Shown: positions 51,701 through 60,925 of the stretch, piece after piece | Position numbering within the stretch: the stretch's first letter is position 1 | Layout: every line of letters begins with the position of its first letter | Origin: Streptomyces sp. NBC_01237 | GTDB lineage: Bacteria; Actinomycetota; Actinomycetes; Streptomycetales; Streptomycetaceae | Assembly (NCBI RefSeq): GCF_035917275.1 | Contig: NZ_CP108509.1 | Location: 744,001-808,000 of the forward strand | DNA length: 64,000 nucleotides | Direction of reading: 5' to 3' | Position numbers and translations under genes: made by a program | Notes under the pieces: model-generated | What the model was told of the DNA's origin: nothing | The model's database searches: none | Seen by the model: the letters and a program-made list of their open reading frames with translations, nothing else

Positions 51701-52561
51701 CTGGCGACCCGGCTGGTGAGCCGGGTGCGTGCGGTCCTGGGCACCGAGCTGTCCGTCCGAGCCCTGTTCGAGGCGCCGACCCCGGCGGCCCTCGCACGCC
51801 GGCTCGACGGCGAGGGGGACGGCACCGGCCTGGACGTGCTGCTGCCGCTGCGGACCGGCGGACGTCTGCGGCCGCTGTTCGCGGTGCACGCGGCGAGCGG
51901 CCTCGCCTGGCCGTACGCCCGGCTGCTGCCGCACCTGGACCCGGATGTGCCGCTGTACGGCCTGCAGGCACCGAGTCTCGCCGATCCGGACGGCGGTGCG
52001 CGCAAGCCGGAGGAGCTGGTACGGGAGTACGCGCGGCGGATCCGGGAGGTGCAGCCGGAGGGTCCGTACCGGCTGCTCGGGTGGTCGGTCGGCGGCACCC
52101 TCGCCTACGCGGTGGCCGCGGAGCTGGTGGAGCGGGGGCACCCCGTGGAGTTCGTGGCCCTGCTCGACTCGTACCCGGCGCCCGAGGAGGGTCTGCCCGA
52201 CTGGGAGGAGACGCACCGGCACGTGGCCGGGTCGGCCGGGTTCGCCGCGGACGGGACGCCACCGGAGCAGATCGCGCTGCTCGGGGAGCGGGCGGTGGAG
52301 GGCGCACGGCTGGCGGTGCGGTCGGCGGTGGACGCGCTGCGGGCCGCTCCGGCACGGACACGGGGTGTGCATGTGCTCCACTTCCGCGCCGCGTCGGACG
52401 GGCCGGGCACCGCCCCGGAGGTCTGGCAGGCGTACGGCGGCGGGCGGTTCTCGGCCTTCGACGTCGCGTGCGGCCACTACGGGATGCTGGATCCCGTTCC
52501 GCTCGCCTCGATCGGCGCGGTGCTGACGGACAGAGCCGTGGAAGGGACGGCAGGGCGATGA
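48701..52561 (+). CDS. NRPS, terminal module C-A-PCP-TE
   Basis: The 1286-residue product begins at GTG 48701, overlapping the previous stop (GTGA). Domains: C (HHIILDG, His146-147, Asp151; expected to accept the D-residue made by the upstream E), A ([27 protein letters not shown]; code D-V-F-S-V-G-I-T-Y-K), PCP (Ser999) and TE (GWSVGG, Ser1129; His1259 in CGHYGM). I cannot assign the code firmly; its start DVFSV reminds me of piperazate-type codes, unverified. It should add the fourth residue and release the second peptide. It converges with the sulfate-activation operon. Confidence 0.9.
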   Translation: MTASDRTHGRTSRPAPLQQGLFFHTAFDTDGQDIYTIQLALDFEGPVDPVLLREVCQVLQDRHDSLRSGFRTDASGAPVRFVAARVEPAWRTADLTGTAPGDREAEAARLVEEERRRRFDTARPPLIRFLLIRLDDTRWRFALTNHHIILDGWSTSILLDELFRLYDAGAGAAAADPLPAAPSYTSYLDWLGEVDHEWSRDAWAEALSGIEGPTLVAPRARGTVVPERVVRRLSAARTAALTDRARAAGVTLGTVMQVAWGLVLRQLTGQGDVLFGMTVSGRAAEVDGVETMVGLLINTVPARVRIGPRDTLLDLLERVQDEQLDLFEHHHVGLTEIQQQAGFGALFDTTTVFDNYPMDTGERRLGEALLVDVTGFDATHYPLSLICTPAERLGIRIDFRPDLLGRGTVEGIAGRLERILEAIAEDPHRAAGSLPVLSDGERRQVLEEWNATDRPVSPATLPGLIEARAARIPRRPALSHQGMTLDHDELNRRANRLARVLLAEGAGPETRVALALPRSVDMVVALLAVLKTGAAYVPVDVRYPADRVARMFGDARPRLAVVTEATGGVLPEGTVALVLDDPSVARRVQEQEETDIVDAERPGPLLPRHPAYVIYTSGTTGVPKGVVVEHANAVNFVATVEDHFGADGMARVLASTSLSFDVSVFEIVTTLALGGHLELVDDLFALLERDGWEGSLVSGVPSAMASMLAGDAFEVSARHVVLGGEAVPHALLRELRERVPGCAVTNIYGPTEATTYSTWWRSGERDADGDPPIGRPVPNSRMYVLDPWLQPVAVGQPGELYIAGAGVTRGYLNRPALSSERFVACPFGAPGGRMYRTGDRTRWRADGQLEYLGRLDGQVKVRGFRIELGDVEAALLRHGSVAQAVAVVREDRAGDRRLVAYALAAEQGTVLDGAELRRFTRDTLPEHMVPSAVVQLERFPLMPNGKLDRSALPAPTYGATVHRGPAHAHEEPLCALFAEVLGVERVGPDDGFFDLGGHSLLATRLVSRVRAVLGTELSVRALFEAPTPAALARRLDGEGDGTGLDVLLPLRTGGRLRPLFAVHAASGLAWPYARLLPHLDPDVPLYGLQAPSLADPDGGARKPEELVREYARRIREVQPEGPYRLLGWSVGGTLAYAVAAELVERGHPVEFVALLDSYPAPEEGLPDWEETHRHVAGSAGFAADGTPPEQIALLGERAVEGARLAVRSAVDALRAAPARTRGVHVLHFRAASDGPGTAPEVWQAYGGGRFSAFDVACGHYGMLDPVPLASIGAVLTDRAVEGTAGR

Positions 52562-52642
52562 ACCGGGCGACGGGGAGCGTGCCGGTCATGGCCCTGCCAC
52601 GGCGAAGTACGCGTACGTCCCTTCGCGGGCGGCGGTCCGACC

Positions 52643-53971
52643 TCAGAAGTCCCAGCCGTCGTCGGCGGCGGTGCCCTTGACCGGTTCGGGAACGGCGGAG
52701 GAGGCGCCGACCATGCCCGCGGTCAGGGTGGTGCCGTCACCGGGGTCGATCAGGATGAACGAGCCGGTGCGGCGCGAGTCGGCGTAGAAGTCGACGGGCA
52801 GCGGCTCCGCGGTGCGGATCCTGATGCGGCCGATGTCGTTGGCGACGAGCCGGCCCGGGTGGGGGTGCGGGGACAGGTCGTCGAGGGTGAGCCGGGAGGG
52901 GATGCTCTCGACGATGGCCTTGACCGTGCGGGTGCCGTGCTTGAGCAGCACCCGGTGCCCGACGGTCAGGTCCTGGTCGGCCACATGGCAGACGGTCGCC
53001 TCGATGTCCTGGGTGGCCGCCGGGGCGTCCGCCGTCGGCGCGATCAGGTCACCACGCGAGACGTCGATGTCGTCCTCCAGCAGGACGGTCACCGACTGCC
53101 CGGTCCAGGCGACGTCGACCCGCCTGCCGAGCAGGTCGATACCGGAGATCTTCGTCGTACGGCCGGACGGCAGGATCGTGACCGACTCGCCGACGCGGAA
53201 GGAACCGGCCGCGATCCGGCCGGCGTAGCCGCGGTAGTCGGCGTGTTCGGCGGTCCGGGGGCGGATGACGTACTGCACCGGCAGCCGGGCTTGGCGGTGG
53301 GCCGGGCCGTGGCCGACCGGGACCGTCTCCACGTGGTCGAGCACCGTCGGGCCGCTGTACCAGTCCATGACCGCCGACGGCTCCACCACGTTGTCCCCGG
53401 CCAGCGCCGAGATCGGTATCGCGGTGACCTCGGGGATGCCCAGCTCGGCCGCGTACGCCGTGAACTCCTCCACGATCGCGTCGAACACCGGCTCGCGGTA
53501 GCCGACCAGGTCCATCTTGTTGACCGCCAGGGCGACATGCGGAACGCGCAGCAGTGCGGCGATGGCGGCGTGACGGCGGGTCTGCTCGACCACACCGTTG
53601 CGGGCGTCGACCAGGATCACGGTCAGTTGGGCGGTGGAGGCACCGGTGACCATGTTGCGGGTGTACTGCACATGCCCGGGTGTATCGGCCAGGATGAACC
53701 GCCGCTTCGGGGTGGCGAAGTAGCGGTAGGCGACATCTATGGTGATGCCCTGTTCCCGTTCGGCGCGCAGACCGTCGGTGAGCAGGGCGAGGTCGGGCGT
53801 GTCCTGGCCACGGCCGGCCGACGCCCGCTCCACGGCCTCCAGCTGGTCGGCCAGAACGGACTTGGAATCGTGCAGCAGCCGGCCCACCAGCGTGGACTTG
53901 CCGTCGTCGACGGAGCCGGCGGTGGCGAACCGCAGAAGGGTGGTGGTCGGGAGTTCCGTGGTCCTGGTCAT
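52643..53971 (-). CDS. cysN: Sulfate adenylyltransferase subunit 1 (GTPase)
   Basis: The 442-residue product is an EF-Tu-like GTPase: GSVDDGKSTL (G1), DTPGHVQYTRNM (G3) and NKMDL (G4). With CysD it makes adenosine phosphosulfate from ATP and sulfate, using GTP hydrolysis to drive the reaction. It lacks a fused APS kinase, which is encoded separately upstream. Its ATG lies two bases after the CysD stop. It is the last gene of the nine-gene operon beginning at 60860. Confidence 0.95.
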   Translation of the reverse strand: MTRTTELPTTTLLRFATAGSVDDGKSTLVGRLLHDSKSVLADQLEAVERASAGRGQDTPDLALLTDGLRAEREQGITIDVAYRYFATPKRRFILADTPGHVQYTRNMVTGASTAQLTVILVDARNGVVEQTRRHAAIAALLRVPHVALAVNKMDLVGYREPVFDAIVEEFTAYAAELGIPEVTAIPISALAGDNVVEPSAVMDWYSGPTVLDHVETVPVGHGPAHRQARLPVQYVIRPRTAEHADYRGYAGRIAAGSFRVGESVTILPSGRTTKISGIDLLGRRVDVAWTGQSVTVLLEDDIDVSRGDLIAPTADAPAATQDIEATVCHVADQDLTVGHRVLLKHGTRTVKAIVESIPSRLTLDDLSPHPHPGRLVANDIGRIRIRTAEPLPVDFYADSRRTGSFILIDPGDGTTLTAGMVGASSAVPEPVKGTAADDGWDF

Positions 53972-53973
53972 GC

Positions 53974-54909
53974 TCAGAAGTACCCTTCGCGCTTGCGGTC
54001 CTCCATGGAGGCCTCGGAGAGCTTGTCGTCGGCACGTGTCGCGCCCCGCTCGGTCAGCCGGGACGCGGCGATCTCCGCGATCACCTGGTCCAGGGTCACC
54101 GCGTCGGACTCGACCGCGCCGGTGCAGGACATGTCACCGACCGTGCGGTAGCGGACGAGCCGCTTCTCGACGGTCTCGCCGTCCTTCGGGCCGCCCCACT
54201 TCCCCACGGGCAGCCACATCCCGGAGCGCTGGAAGACCTCGCGCTCATGGGCGAAGTAGATCTCCGGCAGCTCGATGCCCTCGCGGGCGATGTAGTGCCA
54301 CACGTCCAGCTCCGTCCAGTCGGACAGCGGGAAGACGCGTACATGTTCACCGGGGGCGTGCCGGCCGTTGTAGAGCTGCCACAGCTCCGGACGCTGGCGG
54401 CGCGGGTCCCACTGCGAGAACTGGTCCCGGAGGCTGAACACCCGTTCCTTGGCCCGGGCCTTCTCCTCGTCACGACGGCCGCCACCGAGGACCGCGTCGA
54501 ACCGCTCCGACTGGATCCTCTCCGTCAGCGGCAGCGTCTGCAGCGGATTACGGGTCCCGTCGGGGCGCTCCTTGAGCGTGCCGCGGTCGATGTAGTCCTG
54601 TACGCAGGCCACATGGAGACGCAGCCCGTGGGCCGCCACCACACGGTCCCGGTGCTCCAGGACCTCCGGGAAGTTGTGTCCGGTGTCCACGTGCAGCAGC
54701 GCGAACGGCACAGGGGCGGGGGCGAACGCCTTCAGAGCGAGGTGCAGCATGACGATGGAGTCCTTGCCGCCGGAGAAGAGGATCACCGGCCGCTCGAACT
54801 CACCCGCCACCTCACGGAGGATGTGCACCGCCTCCGACTCCAGCGCGTCCGCGTGGGTCAGCGTGTACGGGTTGTCGGTCCTCCCGGACCGTTGCGTCGC
54901 CGTCGTCAT
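53974..54909 (-). CDS. cysD: Sulfate adenylyltransferase subunit 2
   Basis: The 311-residue product has the PP-loop LFSGGKDSIVMLHLAL and the conserved HVDTGHNFPEVLEHRD, GGGRRDEEKARAKER and WDPRRQRPELWQLYN stretches of CysD, the catalytic ATP sulfurylase subunit. The ATG at 54909 overlaps the CysC stop (ATGA), so the three sulfate-activation genes are coupled. Together they make PAPS, the donor for sulfotransferases or for reductive assimilation. Confidence 0.95.
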   Translation of the reverse strand: MTTATQRSGRTDNPYTLTHADALESEAVHILREVAGEFERPVILFSGGKDSIVMLHLALKAFAPAPVPFALLHVDTGHNFPEVLEHRDRVVAAHGLRLHVACVQDYIDRGTLKERPDGTRNPLQTLPLTERIQSERFDAVLGGGRRDEEKARAKERVFSLRDQFSQWDPRRQRPELWQLYNGRHAPGEHVRVFPLSDWTELDVWHYIAREGIELPEIYFAHEREVFQRSGMWLPVGKWGGPKDGETVEKRLVRYRTVGDMSCTGAVESDAVTLDQVIAEIAASRLTERGATRADDKLSEASMEDRKREGYF

Positions 54910-55475
54910 GCCAGCCCCTTCTCCCGCAGCAGCGCGACAAGCGCCTGCGCCGACTCCGTCCTGCTCTGCTCGTGCGCCGGGATCCGCAGATCCGGTGCGG
55001 CCGGCGGCTCGTACGGATCGTCGACGCCGGTCAGTCCGGTCATCTCGCCCCGCGCCTGCCTGGCGTACAGACCCTTCACATCGCGTACGGCGCACACCTC
55101 GACCGGCGTCGCCACATGCACCTCGACATACGCGGTACCGGCGGCCTCGTGCCGCTCGCGCACCGCTTCGCGGGCGTCCGCGTACGGGGCGATGACCGGT
55201 ACCAGCACCGTCACACCGTAGGAGGCGAGCAGCTGCGCGACGTAGCCGATGCGGCACACGTTCGCCTCCCGGTCCTTGCGGGAGAAGCCGAGGCCGGCCG
55301 TCAGGTGTGCGCGCAGCTCGTCACCGTCCAGGATGTGCACCCGGCGCCCGGCGGAGCGCAGTTCGGCGGCCGCGGTCAGCGCGATCGTGGTCTTCCCCGC
55401 GCTGGGCAGGCCGGTCAGCCACACCGTCGCGCCGACGGCGCCACCGTTGTTGAGTTCGTCGGTCATGTGCTCCAT
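54906..55475 (-). CDS. cysC: Adenylylsulfate kinase
   Basis: The 189-residue product has the Walker A motif GLPSAGKTT, the APS-binding DGDELR segment and FSRKDREANVCRIG, all diagnostic of APS kinase, which phosphorylates APS to PAPS. ATG 55475 is used; ATG 55466 would also fit. A 140-base gap with a hairpin separates it from the upstream LnmK-like gene, so the cysCDN block could be partly independent. Confidence 0.95.
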   Translation of the reverse strand: MEHMTDELNNGGAVGATVWLTGLPSAGKTTIALTAAAELRSAGRRVHILDGDELRAHLTAGLGFSRKDREANVCRIGYVAQLLASYGVTVLVPVIAPYADAREAVRERHEAAGTAYVEVHVATPVEVCAVRDVKGLYARQARGEMTGLTGVDDPYEPPAAPDLRIPAHEQSRTESAQALVALLREKGLA

Positions 55476-55569
55476 CCGGGGTGTGGTTCATCGAAGAGAG
55501 CTTTCCCGCCTGCCGTGACCGATGAGGCCGGCCGGCCGTGTCCCGGCCACCGTGACGCGGTTCCCCGCG

Positions 55570-55591
55570 CGGCCCGGTTTCCGCCGGGCCG
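55570..55591. repeat. Hairpin in the gap before cysC
   Basis: An 8-bp perfect stem (CGGCCCGG and its complement) has a 6-base loop, in the only sizeable gap of the operon. It may attenuate or partly end transcription from the amino-acid genes. Confidence 0.4.
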
Positions 55592-55615
55592 GGCGGGCGG
55601 CGGACGGCCGGGGCG

Positions 55616-56596
55616 TCACCCGCCGTCCGAGGGGCGGATGCCCGCCGCCCCGACCTCGATCTCGATCGCGGTGACGGCTATCAGCTGCCCGGTCGCCGTG
55701 TCGCGCAGGGCCATGTCGGCCACCTCGGCCTCCGAGGACCCGGTGCTCCGCCACCTGCGTACGGTGACCTCGAAGACCGTGCCGGGGTCGGCGTTGCCGA
55801 AGTAACCGATCTTCTGGTCGATCACCCTGCGCCGCAGGAACTGTTCGTCCGTCCGTCCCAGCGAGCGCCACAGCCGCAGCAGCATCGTGTCGAAGACGGC
55901 GAAATACGAGGCGAAGTACATCAGTCCGGCACCGTTGAGGTCGCGCACGACGTCCAGTGCGTAGGGGAAGGTCCGGGGCTGCCCGGCCTCCTGGAATCCG
56001 GGCGGCCCCGTGGGGTGGAAGCTTCCGGTGGCCCGGGCCCGGCCCACCAGGGACCGGGGGGAGTAGGCGTTCGGAAGCGGCGCCAGCTCCTGGTAGCTGA
56101 AGTCCGGCGGTGTCACCTGGGCGAGAGACCGGTTGCTGCCCGCGGTGGTGCGGGCGACCCACCGGTTGAAGTTCTCCGCGTAGAGGCAGTGCGGGTGCGG
56201 GTGTTCGTACACTTCCGCCGGGTCCAGTGGTCCGTCCGGCAGCTCCAGGCCGGCGGGGGCCAGCCGGTGCAGCGTGATGACCGACTGACTGCCGAACTGG
56301 AAGGCCCGGGAGTCGACCCGGAGTTCGTCGCCGAAGGTGAGTCCGTGGGGATGGACGACATCTCCGCCGCGCACATGGAAGTAGTAGAAGGACAGGTAGG
56401 CGGGGTCTCCGGCGGCGGTCCGGGCCGCGTGTACGTTGACCCGGCACGACTCGCTCACCACCTCCCAGGTCCAGTCCCCGATCCGGCCGAACACCGTGGA
56501 GCCGCCACTGCACATTCCCGGCGCGACGACCACATGACGGGAGACCCCGGCGTCGGCCGGGACCAGAGCACCCGGTGCGGTGTGAAGAGTGGTCAT
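55616..56596 (-). CDS. LnmK-like acyltransferase/decarboxylase (Pnap_2097 family)
   Basis: The 326-residue product has the double hot-dog look of LnmK: VVVAPGMCSGGSTVFGRIGDWTW at the start, LSFYYFHVRGG, HGLTFGDELRVDSRAFQFG, and NFNRWVARTTAGSNRSL in the middle. LnmK of leinamycin loads methylmalonyl from CoA onto an ACP and decarboxylates it to propionyl-ACP. Its ATG overlaps the aminotransferase stop (ATGA) behind GGAGG, and an ACP gene sits two genes upstream, giving a natural partner. It probably makes propionyl-ACP (or another short acyl-ACP) for the aldehyde-forming enzyme. Which acyl group is used cannot be seen. Confidence 0.75.
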   Translation of the reverse strand: MTTLHTAPGALVPADAGVSRHVVVAPGMCSGGSTVFGRIGDWTWEVVSESCRVNVHAARTAAGDPAYLSFYYFHVRGGDVVHPHGLTFGDELRVDSRAFQFGSQSVITLHRLAPAGLELPDGPLDPAEVYEHPHPHCLYAENFNRWVARTTAGSNRSLAQVTPPDFSYQELAPLPNAYSPRSLVGRARATGSFHPTGPPGFQEAGQPRTFPYALDVVRDLNGAGLMYFASYFAVFDTMLLRLWRSLGRTDEQFLRRRVIDQKIGYFGNADPGTVFEVTVRRWRSTGSSEAEVADMALRDTATGQLIAVTAIEIEVGAAGIRPSDGG

Positions 56597-57720
56597 ACCT
56601 CCGCCTCCTTTCGGACCTGACGCGGCCGCCCGGCCCCGGCCGTGGCCGTCCGCCCTGCGGAGCGCCACTCGTCCGCCGCGGCGAGGAACTGGTCGTTGTC
56701 CTCGGCGGAACCGATCGACACACGCACGCCCACGTCCCCGAACGCCCGTACCGCGATGCCCCTGCCCGCACACCACTCACCGAAGCCGACGGCGTGCCGG
56801 CCCAGTCGCAGCCAGAGGAAGTTCGCCTGGCTGTCCGGGATCTCCCAGCCGCGGCGCACCAGGGTGTCCCGTACGCGAGTGCGTTCCGCGACCGTGCTGT
56901 CGACGCGCCGCAGCAGCTGCTCCTCAAGTCCCAGGGCCGCGACGGCCGCCTGCTGCGCGACGGTGTTCACCGCGTAGGGGAGGCATGCCCTGCGCAGCCT
57001 TTCGACGACATGGGCATCCCCCACCAGGTATCCGGTCCGCAGTCCGGCCAGTCCGTAGGCCTTCGAGAACGTACGCAGCACGACCAGGTTCGGATGCGCG
57101 GCGCACAGCCGCAGGGCACTGGGCACCGCCGGCCCGCGGACGTACTCGTAATAGGCCTCGTCCACGGCCACCAGGCAGGTCGGTGGTACGGACTCGATGA
57201 ACTCCCGGAGCTCTTCGTGACCGACGACCGTGCCCGTCGGATTGTTGGGGTTGCAGATGATGACGAGCCTGGTCCGGGAGGAGATCCGGTCGGCCATGGC
57301 CCGCAGGTCATGGGTCTCGTCGGCCAGCGGCACCTGTACGGATTCCACGCCGGCCAGGGCGGCGAGCGTGGGGTAGACCTCGAACGACGGCCAGGCGTAC
57401 ACGGCTTCGGCGCCAGGATCGGCGATCGCCTGGAACAGTGTCTGCAGGAGGGCCACGGAACCGGCACCGGCCACGATGCGGTCCTCCTCGATCCCGTGGG
57501 ACCGGGCGATGGCATCCACCAGCGGTCCGCAGCCGGGGTCCGGATAGCGGTTCACCAGGGATCCGGCCCGCTCGATCACCTCGACGATGCCGGGCAGAGG
57601 GGTGTGCGGCGACTCGTTCGCCGACAGCGGGCGAGCTCGCTCGGTCGACCCGTGGACACCGTCGGACGGCTTGTAGGAGGCAACGGTTTCGAGAACCGCG
57701 CGCAGCGGTGGATAAGACAT
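56593..57720 (-). CDS. HisC-type PLP aminotransferase
   Basis: The 375-residue fold-type I aminotransferase shows LSANESPHTPLP, the NPNNPTGT loop, DEAYYEYV, and the PLP lysine in TFSKAYGLAGLRTGY. Sequence style is histidinol-phosphate aminotransferase, but the gene has no histidine-operon context. Nikkomycin NikT is an ACP fused to such a domain, and here an ACP gene lies directly upstream. The likely role is to convert the 2-oxo acid made by the aldolase and hydratase into the alpha-amino acid used by an NRPS. Confidence 0.88.
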   Translation of the reverse strand: MSYPPLRAVLETVASYKPSDGVHGSTERARPLSANESPHTPLPGIVEVIERAGSLVNRYPDPGCGPLVDAIARSHGIEEDRIVAGAGSVALLQTLFQAIADPGAEAVYAWPSFEVYPTLAALAGVESVQVPLADETHDLRAMADRISSRTRLVIICNPNNPTGTVVGHEELREFIESVPPTCLVAVDEAYYEYVRGPAVPSALRLCAAHPNLVVLRTFSKAYGLAGLRTGYLVGDAHVVERLRRACLPYAVNTVAQQAAVAALGLEEQLLRRVDSTVAERTRVRDTLVRRGWEIPDSQANFLWLRLGRHAVGFGEWCAGRGIAVRAFGDVGVRVSIGSAEDNDQFLAAADEWRSAGRTATAGAGRPRQVRKEAEV

Positions 57721-57789
57721 GGGACTCCCGGTGGAGGGGGACGCCGCCGCGCTCGGTCGTGCGAACGGCGCCCGAATCGACTGTGGGGC

Positions 57790-58020
57790 TCAGCCTCCCG
57801 GCCGCCGTTCCGCCATCAGACGGGCCACGTCGGCGAGGGTGCCGGCGTCCAGCAGTTCGTAGTCGTGGACCTCGATGCCGAGCCGCTCGTTCAGTGCGGT
57901 GGCGAGTTCCAGCACCGACAGGGAGTCCAGCCCGACCTCTTCACGGGTGGCCGTGGGCACGACATCCTCCTCGCGTACGTGCAGTTCGCCGACCAGGATG
58001 TCTTTGAGTACGTCGTACAC
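57790..58020 (-). CDS. Acyl carrier protein
   Basis: From GTG 58020 (GAGGGAAGAG upstream) this gives 76 residues with the phosphopantetheine site VGLDSLSVLEL and a normal four-helix length. A longer form from GTG 58083 would overlap the aldolase stop and add 21 unlikely residues. The carrier is probably loaded by the LnmK-like enzyme, and its acyl group reduced by the neighbouring aldehyde dehydrogenase, or used to hold an amino acid intermediate as in NikT. Confidence 0.88.
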   Translation of the reverse strand: MYDVLKDILVGELHVREEDVVPTATREEVGLDSLSVLELATALNERLGIEVHDYELLDAGTLADVARLMAERRPGG

Positions 58021-58075
58021 GACTGGCTCTTCCCTCGATGTCCTCGCCCGACCGGAAGCCGCGGGCTCGCGGCTC

Positions 58076-59113
58076 TCACGCACTACGAGCAGCCTTCAGG
58101 GCGAGGGCCACCTCGACGATGAGGTCCTCCTGGCCCGCCACGGCCTGCCTCTTGCCCAGTTCGAAGAAGACGTCACGCGGATCGACGTCCTCACGCCGCG
58201 AGATGTCCAGGACCCGGTTCTTGAACCCGGAGAACACTCCGGCCAGGCCGCTGACGACACTCACCGAGTCGATGGTGGGCGGTGCCGGCATGAGTTCGCG
58301 CTCGGCGATGTCGGCCGCGTCCAGCAGACCGTACAGGTCGATGCCCGTCGGGAAGCCCATCCGTTCCAGCACGGGCACCAGGACCTCGAGCTGGGTGTTC
58401 CCGGCGCCCGCTCCGAAACCCCGGGCGCAGGCGTCCAGGATGTCCGCACCCGCTTCCGCGGCGGCGATCGAGTTCGCGACCGCCATCCCGAGGTTGTTGT
58501 GGGCGTGGAACATCACCGGTACCTCGACGGCTTCCCGCATGGCGGCGACGCGCTCCGTGACATCGGCCGGCAGATAGTGGCCGGAGGAGTCCATGATGCC
58601 CACCGCGTTCGCGCCGAACTCCACCAGCCGGGCGCATTCATGAGCCAGCCGTTCGGGACTCGCCATATGACTCATCAGAAGAACGGCCTGGGCCTGGACC
58701 CCCTGCTCCCGGAGAAAGCCCACATGCCGTTCGGCGAGGTCCCCTTCGGTGCAGTGGGTGCCGATCCGCACCACATCCACCTGATGGGCGATGGCCCGCT
58801 CCAGGTCCGCGGTCGTACCCCATCCCGGCAGCATGAAGACGGCCATCCTGCTGTCGCGCAGGGACTCCCGCACGATCGACAGCATCTCGTCGTCACCGAG
58901 CCGGGACTGCCCGACCTGGAGGGAGGAGGCACCCAGACCGTTGCCGTGCCCCACCTCGACCATGGGAACGCCGGCGGCGTCCGCCGCCCTCGCATAGGAC
59001 CGCAGTTGTTCACGGTCCAGCTGGTGACGGACCGCGTGATGGCCGTCGCGCAGGGACGCGTCGTAGATGAGGACCGGCTTCCCGGCGCCGCCGGGAGATG
59101 CTGCTGCGCTCAT
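58076..59113 (-). CDS. 4-hydroxy-2-oxovalerate aldolase-type enzyme
   Basis: The 345-residue DmpG/MhpE-like protein has [16 protein letters not shown] (metal-binding Asp and catalytic Arg/His), [24 protein letters not shown] and [14 protein letters not shown] (metal-binding His-x-His). In catabolism it splits 4-hydroxy-2-oxopentanoate to pyruvate and acetaldehyde; the reaction is reversible. The ATG at 59113 overlaps the dehydrogenase stop, matching the usual channelling complex of the two enzymes. With carrier protein, aminotransferase and NRPS genes beside it, the aldol (building) direction is more likely, as for NikB of nikkomycin. Confidence 0.92.
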   Translation of the reverse strand: MSAAASPGGAGKPVLIYDASLRDGHHAVRHQLDREQLRSYARAADAAGVPMVEVGHGNGLGASSLQVGQSRLGDDEMLSIVRESLRDSRMAVFMLPGWGTTADLERAIAHQVDVVRIGTHCTEGDLAERHVGFLREQGVQAQAVLLMSHMASPERLAHECARLVEFGANAVGIMDSSGHYLPADVTERVAAMREAVEVPVMFHAHNNLGMAVANSIAAAEAGADILDACARGFGAGAGNTQLEVLVPVLERMGFPTGIDLYGLLDAADIAERELMPAPPTIDSVSVVSGLAGVFSGFKNRVLDISRREDVDPRDVFFELGKRQAVAGQEDLIVEVALALKAARSA

Positions 59114-60003
59114 GACGTCTCCGTACCCGTGCTCGCCAGGCCGACCGCCGCGCACTGTTCGGCGACATGAACCGCGGCGGAGTTGATGATGTCGAGGTTG
59201 CCGGCGTACCGGGGAATGCGTCCGCCGGACGAAGTGACCTCCGCGGCGACGAACACCTTGCTCTCCTCCACGACACACGCGGTGATCCGGTAGCCCTTGG
59301 CGAAGGAGCGAACCTGGTCGGCCGCGGCCGTCACGGCCGCGTTCACCGACGCCGTGCCGAACCCCTCCCCCAGCATCGACATGGCGACCCGGAAGGTCGC
59401 CGGCGGCCGGGCCGGACTGACGTTGAGGATCGCCTTGACGTCCTTGACGCCGGTGAAGTCACGTACCGCGTCCTGTGTGGTCTCGACGTACTCGTCGAGA
59501 TTGAGCCGGGTGGAGCGCCCGACACTCGGACTGGCGGCCGTCGTGACGACCTCGACGTACTCGACCCTGTGTCCCTGGGTGATCGCGTGCAGGATCGGTA
59601 TCGACGCCTGGCCACCACAGCTGATCATGTTGATGTCGTCGCAGCTCAGGACCTCCGCCCCGTTCACGCTCGGAATCACCATCCGCCCGACCTTGCTCGG
59701 TGTCAGGTCCACGAGCTTCGTACCCGACAGGCTCAGGCGTTCCGCGTGCTCGGCATGGGCCATGGCGTTGGTCGCGTCGAACACGATGCCGAACGGCTGC
59801 GGGGCGTCCAGGAGGGACTCGATACCGCGCGTACCGATGGCAAGACCGAGTTCGGCCGCCTGCCGCAGGCCGGGCGTCTTTTCGTCGCGTCCCACGACCA
59901 GCCCGCAGTCGAGGTACTCGGAACGCATGATCTTCTCTGCCAGATCGACTCCGATGAGGCCGGCGCCGAGGACGGCCACGGGCAGGCGCCCGTTTCGCTT
60001 CAT
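59110..60003 (-). CDS. Acylating aldehyde dehydrogenase (DmpF/MhpF/NikA type)
   Basis: The 297-residue product has the NAD motif [13 protein letters not shown], the nucleophile Cys in [12 protein letters not shown], and [22 protein letters not shown]. It interconverts acyl-CoA and aldehyde in complex with the aldolase. In the building direction it would reduce an acyl-CoA or acyl-ACP to the aldehyde that the aldolase condenses with pyruvate or another 2-oxo acid. The ATG at 60003 is preceded by a GGGAAGGG box somewhat further upstream than usual. Confidence 0.92.
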   Translation of the reverse strand: MKRNGRLPVAVLGAGLIGVDLAEKIMRSEYLDCGLVVGRDEKTPGLRQAAELGLAIGTRGIESLLDAPQPFGIVFDATNAMAHAEHAERLSLSGTKLVDLTPSKVGRMVIPSVNGAEVLSCDDINMISCGGQASIPILHAITQGHRVEYVEVVTTAASPSVGRSTRLNLDEYVETTQDAVRDFTGVKDVKAILNVSPARPPATFRVAMSMLGEGFGTASVNAAVTAAADQVRSFAKGYRITACVVEESKVFVAAEVTSSGGRIPRYAGNLDIINSAAVHVAEQCAAVGLASTGTETS

Positions 60004-60065
60004 GGCTGCATTGCCCTTCCCTCTCTAGAGATTCACCGAGATTCGCCTTGGGGCGCGTCGGTGGT

Positions 60066-60860
60066 CTACCTGTCGCCCACGTGAAGGGTGACGGTGCCCA
60101 GCCGGTCGAACTCGGCCACGAAGCTGTCGCCGGGACACATCGTGACCGCGGCGTGAAGGGCGCCGGTCATGATCAGCTGACCCGCTTCGAGCGTCACACC
60201 GTGCTCGCCGAGCACATTCGCCAGCCAGGCGACCACGGCGACCGGATCACCCAGGGCAGCGGCACCGGCTCCGGTCGCCACGAGTGCGCCGTTGCGGGAG
60301 AAGGCCATACCGACGAGGCGCACATCGCAGTCGTCGGGCAGGGCGACCGGAGGGCCGAGTACCACCGCTCCGTTCGACGCGAGGTCGGCGATGGTGTCCG
60401 CGAGCCGGATCCGCCAGTCCTCGATCCGGGAATCGACGATCTCCAGCCCCGCCATGACGTCGGAGATCGCCTCCCGTGCCGCGGCCACGGTGACACCGGG
60501 CCCCTTGAGCGACGTGCCGAGCCGGAAAACGATCTCCGCCTCGACCTTGGGCGCGATGAACGAGCCGCCCGGCGTGGTGGCTCCGTTCTCGTACACGGTC
60601 GAACCCAGCACCGGTCCGTAGTCCGGGGTACTGACACCGAACAGCTCCTGCATCGGGGCGGAGGTGAGTCCCGCCTTGTAGCCGACGACGGTGTCGCCGG
60701 CCGCTGTCAGCATCCCGACCAGTTCGCGCTGGATGGCGTATCCGTCGTGCATGTCCAGCGCGGGATGCTCGTCGGTGAAGGGAGGGATGGGGCGGCCCGT
60801 CGCACGTGATTCGTAGAGCGCCTTGGCCTTGACTCTGACATCGTCCACCGAGATGTTCAC
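60066..60860 (-). CDS. 2-oxopent-4-enoate hydratase family enzyme (MhpD type)
   Basis: From GTG 60860 (AGGAG four bases upstream) the product has 264 residues, normal for the family. Conserved features are GYKAGLTS, the metal-binding glutamates in PKVEAEIVFRLG, and the glycine-rich ALGDPVAVVAWLANVL. In meta-cleavage pathways it adds water to 2-hydroxypenta-2,4-dienoate; reversed, it would dehydrate a 4-hydroxy-2-oxo acid to a 2-oxo-4-enoate. It is the first gene of the nine-gene operon, so the operon promoter must lie in 60861-61160. Confidence 0.9.
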   Translation of the reverse strand: MNISVDDVRVKAKALYESRATGRPIPPFTDEHPALDMHDGYAIQRELVGMLTAAGDTVVGYKAGLTSAPMQELFGVSTPDYGPVLGSTVYENGATTPGGSFIAPKVEAEIVFRLGTSLKGPGVTVAAAREAISDVMAGLEIVDSRIEDWRIRLADTIADLASNGAVVLGPPVALPDDCDVRLVGMAFSRNGALVATGAGAAALGDPVAVVAWLANVLGEHGVTLEAGQLIMTGALHAAVTMCPGDSFVAEFDRLGTVTLHVGDR

Positions 60861-60925
60861 TCTGCTCCTGTCAGAACACATCGCACCTGCCGCATGGGCC
60901 CGCCGGTCACCTGCACGCGGACCGT

